Assembly: GCF_964204645.1 (NCBI RefSeq) | Contig: NC_134028.1 | Coordinates: forward strand, 20,124,153-20,188,152 | Direction: 5' to 3' | DNA: 64,000 bases | DNA from: Tubulanus polymorphus | Taxonomy: Eukaryota > Nemertea > Palaeonemertea > Tubulaniformes > Tubulanidae | Shown: positions 1-13,000 of the stretch, one piece after another | How positions within the stretch are numbered: position 1 is the first letter of the stretch | Layout of the letters: the number at the start of each line of letters is the position of its first letter | Made by a program: the position numbers and the translations under genes | Notes under the pieces: model-generated | What the model was told of the DNA's origin: nothing | What the model saw: only the letters and a program-made list of their open reading frames with translations | The model's database searches: none

Positions 1-1066
1 GCCGAAAGTGGTAACATTGGTTACATCAGTTATATTGAATGAAGTAGTGTCCAATGTCTGGTCTGGAGTCTTAAAAATCTTGGAATTTGGTAAAGTAGTT
101 CGGGGAGTACTACTGGAAGTTGCAGCGCTCGGAGAAGTAACGCTGGAACTCGAGGATGTAACCGTATTTGAAGTCGTGCTATTTGAAATTGAAGACAACT
201 TTGTAGTTGGGGCTTGCTGCGTGTTGTTGTTGGTAGTCGATTCTGTTGTGCCGTTGACGAGGTCCGTGGCGTTTTCACTTAATACAACTTTAATGCCGAG
301 CGTTGCGTCAAGTGGTACCGTTATAGTATGGATCAGCATTTCCTCATTAGGCTTCGTCGATTCTACAACACTTATATCTGGAATCTAAGTACATTAAAAA
401 AAAAAACATGATAAAGTGCAATATCTGATATTACTAATTAGCATTATCAACAGTTTCTTTGCTACGATATTTACGCCGTTTCGTTTCCTTTCGATAACTA
501 GTACGATCGGGTCTGGCAGACCGCCAACGATCATCGGGTCACCGGTTTCATTTCTCATATCTAACGACAGTAGTCCTGACGTCACTTCCTTGGGTTTGGT
601 TGCCGCGTTGTTACCGGTGTTGTTCGAAAACGTATAAATGTTTGAACTGATTGAAAGACACTTAAATACGAAGAACACGAAAACGTGTTAACATACATTG
701 TTGATATCCGACAAAATATAGGAGAAATTGTATACTTAGAGCTTTTGATGTTCCACTAATACGAACCTTTGACTCTACAAAGTAAGTCGTGTCATTCCCT
801 TCTCCGACTATCAACGAAGGGTTAGGCAAATCTATTTTATCCTTCGAGTTTTTCCTGCCAGGCGTGATAGGTTCTAAATTGCAAAAAGAAACTCAATTAG
901 TCGATTCAAATAGTAATAAATCGAACATTTTGATATTACGTACTTTTGGATAGCTCTCCAGAAAACCTCTTTTCCAGACTCATACTCATTGATGCCGTTG
1001 TCATAACGCTTGGCTCGTCGCCGGGAACTTTTCGTTGCATCACAATCATAACCATACAAGATTTAA
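1..1066 (-). CDS. GAIN-like region with Ser/Thr-rich insert (runs off left edge)
   Basis: Exons 1066-944, 873-767, 660-475 and 384-1. They carry repeated pre-GPS style strands: DLPNPSLIVGEG, SSNIYTFSNNTG, SLDMRNETGDPM, then GGLPDPIVLVIER. The last resembles the 'L-x-x-PI-x-x-x-I-P/R' strand of GAIN domains. The terminal exon continues with LIHTITVPLDATLGIKVVLS and then a Ser/Thr/Asn-rich, mucin-like stretch of about 60 residues (bases 60-265) rich in glycosylation sequons. For the 1066-944 exon I rejected the longer open frame, because only the other frame matches both neighbours' phases. The GPS site itself is beyond base 1. Confidence 0.78.
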
Positions 1067-4000
1067 CTAATGTGTCCAAATCCAGAATATACTGTTTAGC
1101 CTAAAACGATCATAACAACATAAACATGTCTATTGGAAAGTCGCGTCATGCAAAATATTAGTTGAACAAACGATTGATTTTTATAATGGTATCTGTTTAG
1201 TCATTTGTGTATAAACCTCATATTGTCTTCTAACCCCTAGCAAAATGTTGGCCATACGTACATGTATATCCTATTGTCTTGTAACCGAATTTGCATTATA
1301 GCCTTTTGAGGCTATATGTACTGGATAGTCAAAACGTGTGGCTTTATCTCACATTTAAACCTTCGCAGAAATTACATGCGTTTTTTTAGATGCGTTGGAC
1401 TTTCGCGCTTTACCATCATCGTAAGAAATGAATCTTTGAACGACCGCGTTGGAAGGCTTATCGACGGCGTTCAACAGTGTCAATGAATACTTTTGACTCA
1501 GCCGTTAAAACAGTTAATTACATACCGTATTTACAACATCATCCAGTTTTAGCATTTCTTTCTGTAATTCAGCCGGAGACAAAGTTCTTGTTGGAGGAGT
1601 ATTCTGTTGTTTACTATTCGGATTCAACATCGATTCATACATGGCAATTTCTTTTTGCGCATTTTTGCTGACCTCTCCAGCACCAATAGCCGCATTTCCT
1701 AAATTGAATAGACCCATTATACTAAGATAAATCTTCGAAACCTTAGATCAGAGAAAAGAAACAAAAGCCAATTAAGAACTTGAATTCGATCGCAGACCCG
1801 TGGCCCAAGAGCTGCTTCCACACTCCCAGTTCAAATTTGAATCAAGCATTAATTTTTGTCGTCGTATCAGAAATGATGATCATTTGGTTAATAGGGTCTG
1901 GTCGCTTGAAGCCAGTAGTAAACTGATATGAGTTTTACGTTTGAGTTGAATACAATCGGAAAGGAATAATGTTCAGTATAGTTTATAGTGTACAATCTTA
2001 GAAATAACCTACCGACCACTTCCAGTAAAAACCTGCTAACGCTCTCAATGTCTTCGGCGGAACTTTCAACTTGACCCGCGCGTTGAATTGACATATGACA
2101 GTAATCCGTCAGTATTGCGTAAAGCAATTCCTATTTGACATCAAAAGAAGATGGAAAACTTATAAGTAAACTGGAACTGTTTTCTGTAGACCTTATTTAG
2201 TGACGCAAGCATAATGGGTATTAAAGGGGTTCACTGAATTTCGACCCGCGAGATTCTTTTTTCGATTACTTTTACTCGCCAACCAACTTCTCTTGAAAAT
2301 AAACTATATATATATAACCAAACTTGATGAAACCTTTCAGTGCGTCTACACCGCAGTGCGGGGTATAAATCGATAATGGACTTTGTTAGTACGCCGCACT
2401 GGCTACCGCACTAGAAGGTATTGATTAGTCAGCACCGAAAGGGTTTTAATTAGATAAAATCGTTTCGTTACAACTTACAATCGTTCTAATGGATAACTCG
2501 TCATGACGCGCTGTTACTACACCTAACGCTGAAGCTAGCTGGTTCAAAACGCCGATAGTAGGAGGCGTTATTGCTGTATATTCGCCCACAACTAATTCAC
2601 GATACTGAAAAATAAATCATGCGTCATCGGAGTGAGACCGATGCCAAATTTTTGGTATTTATCAAGTTGTCAGTTGGGACAAGTCCAAGAACATTTTCAA
2701 ATCCTCGTCGGAGTTGTTAGTATCAGTCGTCCAAACCGTGCTCATTAATTGGGCTTAGATCAGCCCAGTAATGTCGGGTCAAATGTCAACCCCGAACAAA
2801 GGGTTTACTTGATTTGGTAGGACGGGATATGGTTACGGATGATACCGGTATTGAAATCCTCAATGGATTACCACTGGATTACCTTTTCTCTCACTTTTTG
2901 TCTGGCAAGAAGGGATTCGTTCCTCGGTGGTATATTCGCTGCATCAAACGTTTGGTTCAGCGAATTCAAATCTGTTTATGTAAAATAAACAAGAAACGAA
3001 TAACAGATCTCCAATCCCTTATTATCAAAATGAATTTCATAATTCCAGTCGTATAAACGATATGAATGCTGCTAAAGATTCAACAGAAGAAAAACAAATG
3101 GCTCAAAACCTCCATATCCAACCGTTTCAATGTCGTGTTAGAATTTGAGGACACCCTAAAACTAATGCGATCCGTTTAATATTTAATAGGCTTTATGTGC
3201 CATCGTGTAAAGAATGCTTACAATCGTTGAACTGTGCATCATCACTGGCCGCTTCGTTATTCAGATAGCCGCCGTATAAACCAATGAACTGAGCGAATCC
3301 TGCAAGATTAGCTGCCGCCAATTGATCCTGAATCTTCGCTTCAACCACTGACCACTTAGACAGAGTATTGGCGATAGTTTTAGGCGTAGGTGGCAGCACC
3401 TGTAAAAGTATTAGGCGGTTTATATTGCTGGACTACGAAAGCGCGGCTTTAAGATTTAGAAAACAACGTTGAAGTGGAATATATAAGAATTGCTATAATG
3501 CAGACCATGCCCGTGCAATCACATGCTGTCTTAAATTGTTACTAAGACACAAGCTATACACACGACCAAGCCACGTCGTATAGCTATTTTAACTAAATTA
3601 CTAAATAGTTTTAAAATCAATTAAATCCAAATATACATTTAAAATTGTGTTGCTTTTCCGGGATTTTCAATGGAATGAATGGCCAATCATGACGTACAAT
3701 GAACGTGTGATGACGTCATGTACAAACGATCTGTTTTCACCAACAAATCAGGTTTTTTATTTCATAAAAATCACGACGTACTTTGACTGAAAGGAACATA
3801 TCAGTAAGGGCACCCAGCCGGTCTAAACAACGCAATGTCACATTTAAGTGATAGTCATTAGACACTAAACCTGTCGGTAACATTGAGGGTTTTTCCATCG
3901 TCGCGTTGTTGCCTGAAATTGAATTGAAAACCTAAGTAAAATTACACTCCGAAATTACAATCTTAAAATCGTATGATAGATCTACAATACAATAACAGTC

Positions 4001-7000
4001 AGTATAATTGTCGGGATTGTAAATGATACTTGATTTTCAATTGTTTCTAATTCAAAAGAAAAATGTATTTTCGTGATGATTGCTACGACGCAGCCATTAT
4101 TTGACGTTTATATTGCTTGAACAATGTCGGTCATCAGCTTAAGTAACCACTGTCATTATATCAGAAGAATCTTTTTCGTGGAAAAAGTGTTTTAAATATC
4201 ATATCTCACCGTCGTAAATCCAAATGGGATCATCTGTAGGCTTTACCCTGTAAGCGATCTTGTACCGAAGTGGACCGTCCTGATCGCTACAATCCTTACT
4301 ACAGAAAACGTTAAACTCTGTACCGATTGCCGTTCCTTCAGGCGGATCCACACCGCAAATCCCTTCCTTCGGAGTATCGTTTATCTCGAACGGCAGACTG
4401 GCCTTTCCTATCGATGCAAAGAAAAACTAACAGGATCCGTTTTGAAGTTATATCTGAGGTCAACTAAGTTATCAGTTAAGATTCTCATGTTTGGAGTTGA
4501 AAATGACGTATTAAACCTCGTATAAATTTCCAATCACATGAACCAAACGTCCGCCGACTAGTTTGCTATCTCTTCCTAGGGCCTTCTAGACCGAAGATAC
4601 TAGCGGTCCAAGATTTCAATACAGACACCATTTCAAAAGGGCACAAGCAGATGCAAAAAAGGAACATTTAGGCCCTAAGAGAAAGACGTAGCTCTCTTAA
4701 ACTGATTTTGTTTTCTGATGAAGCTAGTGTGCAGTAGTGAATATCAGTATGTGGACGCTTCGGGAAATTAAATATTGACAGAGTCATTCATTTGGAAACC
4801 ATGATCATGCTGTTTTGGCGCCCTCTCATCATAGGTTATATGCCAGAAACTGACCTAAAGACAAAACCACAAATATCCATTCAGCCAAGCCGAATTAAAG
4901 TAAGATAGACACGATGATTTTATACCTTTGATTTTCGGGTTTGCTGTCCTCCACGACTGCACTAATAGCGCGTATCTCGCATCTTGATCGGTTCTCAAAT
5001 TGTTGAAATAGCCATCTACAGCTGGGTATATAGAAATGTAATCATGCGTGATACCAGTGGGCACTGATTTCGCCCAATCGTTTAGCGCAATTGTTTGGAA
5101 AAGGATTGTGTGACCTTGGATTTTCACTTTTCTCAACGTCCAGCTAAAATGCGATTTTTCATGTCAACATATATCCCACACGTATATGTACGTGAAAAAT
5201 CCCACAATAATTCAGCCAAATATCTAAAGCGATTAGCAAAACTCCTTCCGAATTGGTTCAGACGTACTGATGATTGCGAATAGTCTTTAGCCCAAACGTT
5301 GCTCAAATTGAGGGAAATTGTCCATCGAATGGTGGATAATTGTATTTACGCGACGAGAGACTGAGGACCACGCACTGGCGCCATCTATCACTAAACCTTC
5401 ACGTGCGCTCGCAGCTGTTCAATAGCCAATCGGATACCTTGCGCCTTAGTCTCTGCAGAGCTGCGTCATGATAGGTAGACGTGTTTTGAGCATTCGTTCT
5501 CGCGAAAATCCATCTTAGTCGTCGCATTTTACTTAGTTGGCGCCGACGAAGTAGGGGCCACTGTCATTTATCATGTGCGCTGTAACAACACAACTGTAAT
5601 ATACACTTCCATTCTAGAACTTATGACCTTTGGCTGAATTTATTATGGGATTTCTCCCGCATATTTATCTTATACGGATGTTGTGTATCTTCACGCCTTA
5701 TCCAGTTTGTTACCTATTACTTCGGATTATCTGGAAAACATCGAATGATTTGATTATCATTACCTATGATTGGAGAAGGGTCGTATAAACTTACTCGAAA
5801 CCGAAATCGCGAAGCCCCGGGAAATTTGTGATGGTCGTTCCTATTGAAAATCGGCTGCTGGGATTCATTTTAGTTTGACAGTTCGTAACACATCTAAAAA
5901 CAAAAACGATTACCAAAATTTACGCAAAGGTTTTGCAGAAATTACCGAAAATGTGTCTTGAAGTTTTTTTTGAGAAACGTCATCGATTCCGTATAGTTTA
6001 CATGTGTGCTATCGAGGCCGTTTTTAGTTACTCGGAGTATGGATTTTTTTTCAAAAAAGTGGGAGAACGAAGGGAAAAAATAAAAATGAGCTATTTTGGA
6101 CGTTTTAAAACGGAAGGGAACGGAAAATCGTATTTAAAACAAAATTATTGTTTGAGTATTTTCCACATAAAACCTCGGACGGACTGCATAAAATAAGCAA
6201 AAAGTTGTAATGAATTTGAATCAAATGTCGGAAGAAATAAATTTTTTCAAATCACGAGATCTAGAAATTAAGATGAATATAACTTAACGTAGATATATAA
6301 TTACAGAACAACAAATAGGATAAATTAAAGTATAATGAATTAGGAACAAAAGAAATCATGAATACGATGAATTAGTAACTTGTGAAAGTTACTAGATTTA
6401 AAATCGAGGCTGATATGATGAAGCAATTATTTTGTTATTGAAAAAAAAATTTAAAAACACCCCTTGTAATTAAAAAGGTTTAAAGCCTATAAATGTTAGA
6501 TTTAGCCGCGTACGCTTGGGGATCTACGGCGGACAAGGTAGACGTCCTACGAAGGGGACTTAACTGTATTCGTACTACAAAGATAACACTTACATCATTT
6601 TGATGTCAGGTGGGTCACCGTTAACCACTGATACTGACTGCTCAAAATACGCTGCTCTCAGGCCGCCCCAAAACGGGTCATATTTCAGTACCATGAGTTT
6701 CAACGTTAAGTTGAAAGCTTCGTTCCAGTTAGCGGTATCAACTACGAAGCTGGCCGTATCGATACGTTTGCCTTTTGCGTCATACATTAAACCTGCAGTT
6801 GTAAAAAGGGAATTCTAACTGTTCGTAGATAAGATACCAGTTCCATCGGTTTTCAAGGGTCGAAAGGACCAAACACACTAGATGTTATGGCCAGGATGGA
6901 TTTTTAGAGAGAATTCGTTTTTTGTTGTTGTTTTGGTGCGGGCGCCAAAACGGAGAACGGATTTCTTAAAAGGAAATTCGTCGTTTCTGCAGTTTTCATT

Positions 7001-10000
7001 ATGAATTACAGTACACATTCATTCATTATGTACATACATTTTATATGTTCTAGATTCAATTCCTACCTGGATATTGTATTTCATCTGCGTATTTGACACA
7101 TCCGACGGTGGTGAGTGGTCTACTGGACTGGCTGGCGCTGGCCGCATCTAATAACGGAGTCAAATCCCCTGGATTACACAACCTCCCTTCACTCATCACG
7201 TTAAAATACTGGTCATATGTGGCGAAAGTTTCGCAATATTTTTTGCAATACCAATCGAATTTCAACTTCGACATGTCTCTATCCGGATCGTCGGGATCGT
7301 AGGTAGAATCACCGACGGACACCGTCACGTTAGCGAACCATTTCATAGTTGTCTCGTAGCCGCCTTTGATGTTGACGACTAACGGCGTTCTTATTACGAA
7401 AATGTCACCAGACACAACCTTGAAAATACCCTGCTCTTCGTGCATGGATACGTTCAATTCCAGCCGATAGTTCCCGTACGAGAAAAACCGAGGCGCGAAG
7501 TAAATCATACGCAAACTAGAAGACGATAGTACAGTACCGTTCAACTCGTCTTCGGTCATCTCGACGAACTCACCGTTTTCCTGTTTGAAAATGGTCCAAG
7601 TGTAATTGGCGATTTTCGACGAAGTACAATTCAGAATCGGGACGGAATTTACGACGAGACTCTCCGATCGTAGCACGCCGAAGGCGCCTGGGTATCTTCG
7701 ATAGTCCCCACAGTCAGGATATCGCATGTTCGCGCATACATCCGGGATTTGAAGAGTGACATTCGGGGGATAACACGGCCCGCGAGTAACTACTAACGGG
7801 ATCGGTAAAGTCCGACGACTAACGACGTTTACCGCGTCCAGTATAACGGAATAAAAAGCGGCCGTCATCATTTTCATTTTCGGCAACTGTATACCGTTGC
7901 TATATTGACTACGTTCATTGGCAGTGAAGAATTTCTTGCAATCAGGCGCTATAGCGGCTATTTTTGAACCGTGTTCGCCTCTCTGACAGGATGCGGCGTC
8001 GCCGTACATGTACTCCCGACAGGGCGTAGCAATTTTGAAATCTATATAATAGCAAGCTCCTTCGGCGTTATTTCCTAGTTTCAATGTCGCTGATATACTC
8101 GTATTCCTGATAACGATTGGGTCCACGATTAGATTAATATCGCCCACGGGGTATCTCAGTTCTATGGTTTGCACCGGTGCTGTGGCAGCATTCAATACGT
8201 TTGAGGCCGAGAGCTCCACCGTGATCGTCTGCGGAGTGTTGAACACGTGTTCACTCGATGTTAGATTATTGTAGATGACGGCGTTGGTTTTTGCGCCGAA
8301 TTTCCACGTTAAATGCATGTGCGAGCCCCAGTCGCGCGTGGCAATGCCATAGACTACATAACTAGTCGGGTAGGCATTCGGTTTACCGTTTAACATCCAG
8401 CCACCGCGCAACTTGTCCGATCCAGGGATATAGGGATCGAGATACATGATCTTAAAGCCTAAGTTCACAATTTTTGCATATATGTTGGCCGTAATATTCA
8501 AAGATTTCTGCGAGACAGCGTTGGTGAGGTTTGCCCGAACTTGGAATGGATTACCGTTTTTATAAACGTGTGGAATTTCTATCAAAACGCATCCACCAGC
8601 TACTGTGCACAATGAAGGGCTTAAACTCCTTCTTTTCCTTCGACCGAGCGCGGCGTTTTGGCCGATCAATTCCGTTACATTTTCGCCGTCACCGAAATCA
8701 ATCGCGCACGTTGAATTAGTCGGGAAAGGTTTATTTTCTGCCAGTTTCACTTGGAATTTTGCGTTGTAGGTGGCGCCTTGGGGTATTTCCTGGATCGGGG
8801 CGTTAGTTGTTGTAATGAAATGCAACCCCACGTGATCGATTGGGATTTGAATAACCATCGGGATGTTGTTCGTCGTTGATAACACACTGACGCTGTTAAA
8901 GGCCGTTACGTTGACGAGAAACTGGCCATCCGTTTGAAAAGCGTGTTGCACTTGCTTGAGTTTGCCGACTTCGGCGTCGACCGTTTCGTTCAATCCGTCT
9001 TGAAATTCGAAAATCAATTTTACCCGTGATCCCCCCATAACCGTCGCTCCAAACTTGAGGTTTTCACCGATTTTGGCGATATTAACTCCAAAATAGGCGG
9101 ATTTGACGCTGTCTATCTTTATATCCGCCTCGACTCGATGGGTGTAGTTGAGGAAACTAACTAGATTGGAAATATTCACGTGCACCAGGTAAGTTCCTGG
9201 CTCGTTAATGGTGAAGTTGATTCGACGGTCGTCGAGGGTGAAATGTCCGTTGTCTGTTAGATTATAATCGTCTACCCAAATTGCGTACATAGGATCCGTT
9301 GGGAACGGGATTCCAGCAGCAGCAATGAAGTTCGTCCCTACCATTCCTAAAATGGATGGGTGCAAATGTCACCGTCAGATTCGTTAAGTTTCGTAAGATA
9401 GATACAATTGGAAAAAACGGTCAACATTCCATAGTTGGTTTGCACGAATTAGCAGTTTTGATACACTTCATTTTGATAGAAAATTTATAAAAACACAAAT
9501 CAATTCGGCTGAAACATTTACCTTTTAGCGGTATCAGCATGTCGGTTTTTTTATCACGTTGCAAAACGAGCGGCGAATTCGACGAGAAATTGATCGCTCT
9601 CACAGGATGTTGGACGAGAACCGCGAATTCCCTGAACACGCTTCCGAGCGGATTTTTCAGCGTAGCTTTGATCGTAAAGTTGCCCGGATTAGAAAATCGA
9701 TGCAACGTAGAGACGGTCGTATAATTGTCGCTAGATTGGAACCAATCGTTTGCCGAGGGCGTCCCGTCTCCGAACTCGTATTGTGCAGTTACCCGGGTGG
9801 CTGTTACCGGCGCTACGGTAATATTCACATCCTCGGCCGTCGGAGCGAACGGACGGTCCACCGAAAGGACCTCCGTGTCCGTAAACGGCACGTCGACTTC
9901 TATCACCGAAACGGCTGTTGAAACACTTATATCGTTGTAGACGGTCAAATTAAGTGTATAGTTGTGGACGTTTTTCTGGCCTGGAATAACAATTTTTCCT

Positions 10001-13000
10001 TTGATGGTCGGCGTTGTTCGCAACAACGAAACATCGGCTATTGAAACGCCGTCGATAGTGGCGTTCAATATCAATTCTGTCCCGGTCTTTGTCGTGAAAG
10101 TCAGCGTTCTCGACGTATCAACAGCCACGTTTACTGGCGATTCCATCGTCAGTTTTCCAACAGGTGCCTGTACATATGCGGTGAAGTTTGCCACTTGCCA
10201 GCTGACCATGTTAGTCGCGTTTACCACTACAGTTCTGCTGCCAGGTGTTGCGTATGTATAAACCAGTGTTCCGCCCATTCCTATGATATACATTGAGATA
10301 TTACATATCATAATCCAGGAGCCCAGATCACTTTAGGGTAGACCTTCGAATGCAACTGGTAGTGATGGGTGAAAATTTTGTTTTAATCAGTTTTTACCCC
10401 TTGTTTGGCGGGTCCCATGAGGTAAATACAGGAGTCATGAAATGCCAGACTCTGGTTTTTACCAATGGATCTTTGAAAGATTTGCCATGTATAATGGTTT
10501 CGGTCATTGGTAACCAGTTCGTCTATACGCTTAGTTTTCTGCTGGGCTCCGGGACTGTTAACGCAAAGATGATTTGCTGATTCCGAGATCCGAGATCGAA
10601 TCAAGCATTATGATTTTGTAATTAATGATATCTTCATTGTCGGAGTGCCTATTAACTAATATATTTATAATATCTACCGTTATGACTTTGTTGCGATTCT
10701 TTAGTTCCAGGTTTGATCCTAACCGTTTTATCAGCTTCCATTGTCATTACGCTTTCAACATCAGTACCTATATTTTGCCGAGCACAGATTGAGCACTCAT
10801 TCCTTGATGTAGTTAATTAAGATTTCAGGGATTTTTCACAAGAGATACATCAATAGTATATACCTTGAGAAATGTACCAGGCTACCTCAACGGAGTCGCC
10901 CAATTTGATGAATTGTTTACTTGCATTCACCGTCAACTGCAGAACCTCGTCTTGAATTATGATTTGTTTCTGAAAGGTAAAGATCACGTGACGATACTTT
11001 ATTAGAGATATCCAATAAGATATATCCCTGGGCCCGATTTTATAGACCGGTATTACCTCGAACTCGGGGGCTAATTCAATTGAAAATGAATTAAGTTAGC
11101 CCCCGGGTTAAAGGTAATACAATTCTATAAGACCGGCCCCAGTAGTTTTTTCTAAATCCCCATATTAGGTAGCATATTATAGCCGCACGTGTGACGAACC
11201 ACTGGCCAATCAAATGACTGAAAATAGACATAGTGTTTTGTCGGGATATATAAGATGATGTGAGTAACTATTATGGAAATGTATAAAAGATTGTGGGCAT
11301 ACCATAAATGGCATCAATTTATCTTTGTTTCACACTGCTTTCTGAGCGCAGGGACAAGATGGCGGGAAGTGCCGATTTTTATACTTACCGAAACTCCTTC
11401 AAAGCTGACATCATTCATGGCATTCAAAGACACGTCGTAGGTGCCTGATTTTGTGTACGAACGAGTAGTTTGATTTTCGGTAGTTTCATTCGTCGCTGAA
11501 CCGTTCGCGGAGAATTTCCAAACATATTTCACATCACTGCCATAATGAGGCGGTATTGAGAATGTCACTGTTTCGTTTGTTTTTGCTTCGATGAAAGAAA
11601 GAAATTAGGTTTTCTCAGTTCATGAACTGTTTGTAAGTAGACGAGAGAAATCCCACAATAATTCAGTCAAAGATGAAAAATTCTTGAATGGATGGGTATA
11701 TATTTTGAGCAACGTTTAGCCATCATGAGGCGTACTGAGAAACAAAATGAAATATTAACAGAATGTATAAAAATTCTCAACATATATAATCTTCTATTCA
11801 AGAATTTTTCATCTTTTGAATGAATTATTGTGGGATTTCTCCCGTCATCCATCTTACACGGATAGTGTGTATCTGTTAGTAAGTAGGCCTGGTGATGAAT
11901 GCTGTTGGACTGTTATTTAATACTTATCGTCTGCGTGTAACCTACCGGCGGCAGGTGAATCAATCTTCACATTGCTAATCGGCACAAGAACGTTGACGGC
12001 CACCGTTGAATTTTCACCGCCGAACACCGAAGCGGTCACGTTGAACGTATCCTTCGTTGATTGTGGTGTATAGGTGTGAGCGAATCGCACTTCAAGAGCG
12101 CGAAGAAAATGAGCTTGAACCATTATCCGGTAATCGCGTGTTGCGTATTTCGATGCCGCGTTATTCTGTACGGAGGTATATGCAGTGATCGGAAACTTTC
12201 TCAGCCTCACACTCGGGCTTTGAACGACGATGACATCGCCCGGCTGAACGGTAGTGTTACCAGTCACTATCTGAAACGTCTGTCTACCGGTCTTCGATAT
12301 CGCTTGCGAAATAGAAACGACCGTCCTGAAGAATCTGTGTACTTTATCGTAATTCTTGAAATAGCTTTGAATCTTCACTTTTCCGGCGCTGTCGACGCAA
12401 GCTTTCTTTTGGAAGCTGTACACCGATGGCGACTGACATTTCAAAGCCCAGACTGATTCAGTTTTCGAGCATTGCGTTAAAACAGGGTCGATGCAACGGT
12501 ACGATCGGAAACAAAACACCTTCCAAGGTTGACATTTGGGCCGCTGTATCTAAACGATAATATACACGCGGTGTGAAAATTCCTTCCAATATTCGCTTTT
12601 CAATCACTCATATTTCAGTATAATCCATCACTCATTAAAGCTGAAGTTTCTCAAGAATGGTTATTATGTATTTATGTAACATAATCTATCGTTTAAAACA
12701 AAAGCTTTGAACATTTGAAATGTCAGCGCCATCAAAATTACATCTCGTCAGGATGTGTCACTGAAGAACAGTAGTATTTTTTCAAATAAACTTAATTTTT
12801 CCTAAACCCTAAACCAAGTAGTTTCTTAATTAAGGGATATCAGCGCCCTTTTTCCCTAATCAATTTTGGGAGGAATTTTGGATAGGTTAGATAAGAAATG
12901 AAAAGTGATCATAATAACAGACAATAATTATGATATCGGGTCCTTGATTTCGGTTTTTCATCGATGATGGATTGCCGGGCATTGATAAAATATAAACCTC

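Noticed and set aside
8-388. Plus-strand Val-rich frame of 126 codons
   Set aside because: Complement of the Ser/Thr/Asn-rich minus-strand exon. The low-complexity composition creates it.
874-1059. Minus-strand frame beginning MYGYDCDATKSSRRR
   Set aside because: It lies over a real exon, but its phase at the donor does not fit the next exon. The alternative frame (PGDEPSVMTTASMS) fits both neighbours.
9559-9921. Plus-strand frame of 120 codons
   Set aside because: Antisense shadow of the PKD-repeat exon 10280-9522.
12061-12456. Plus-strand frame of 131 codons
   Set aside because: Antisense shadow of exon 12549-11946, which has matched splice phases on the minus strand.
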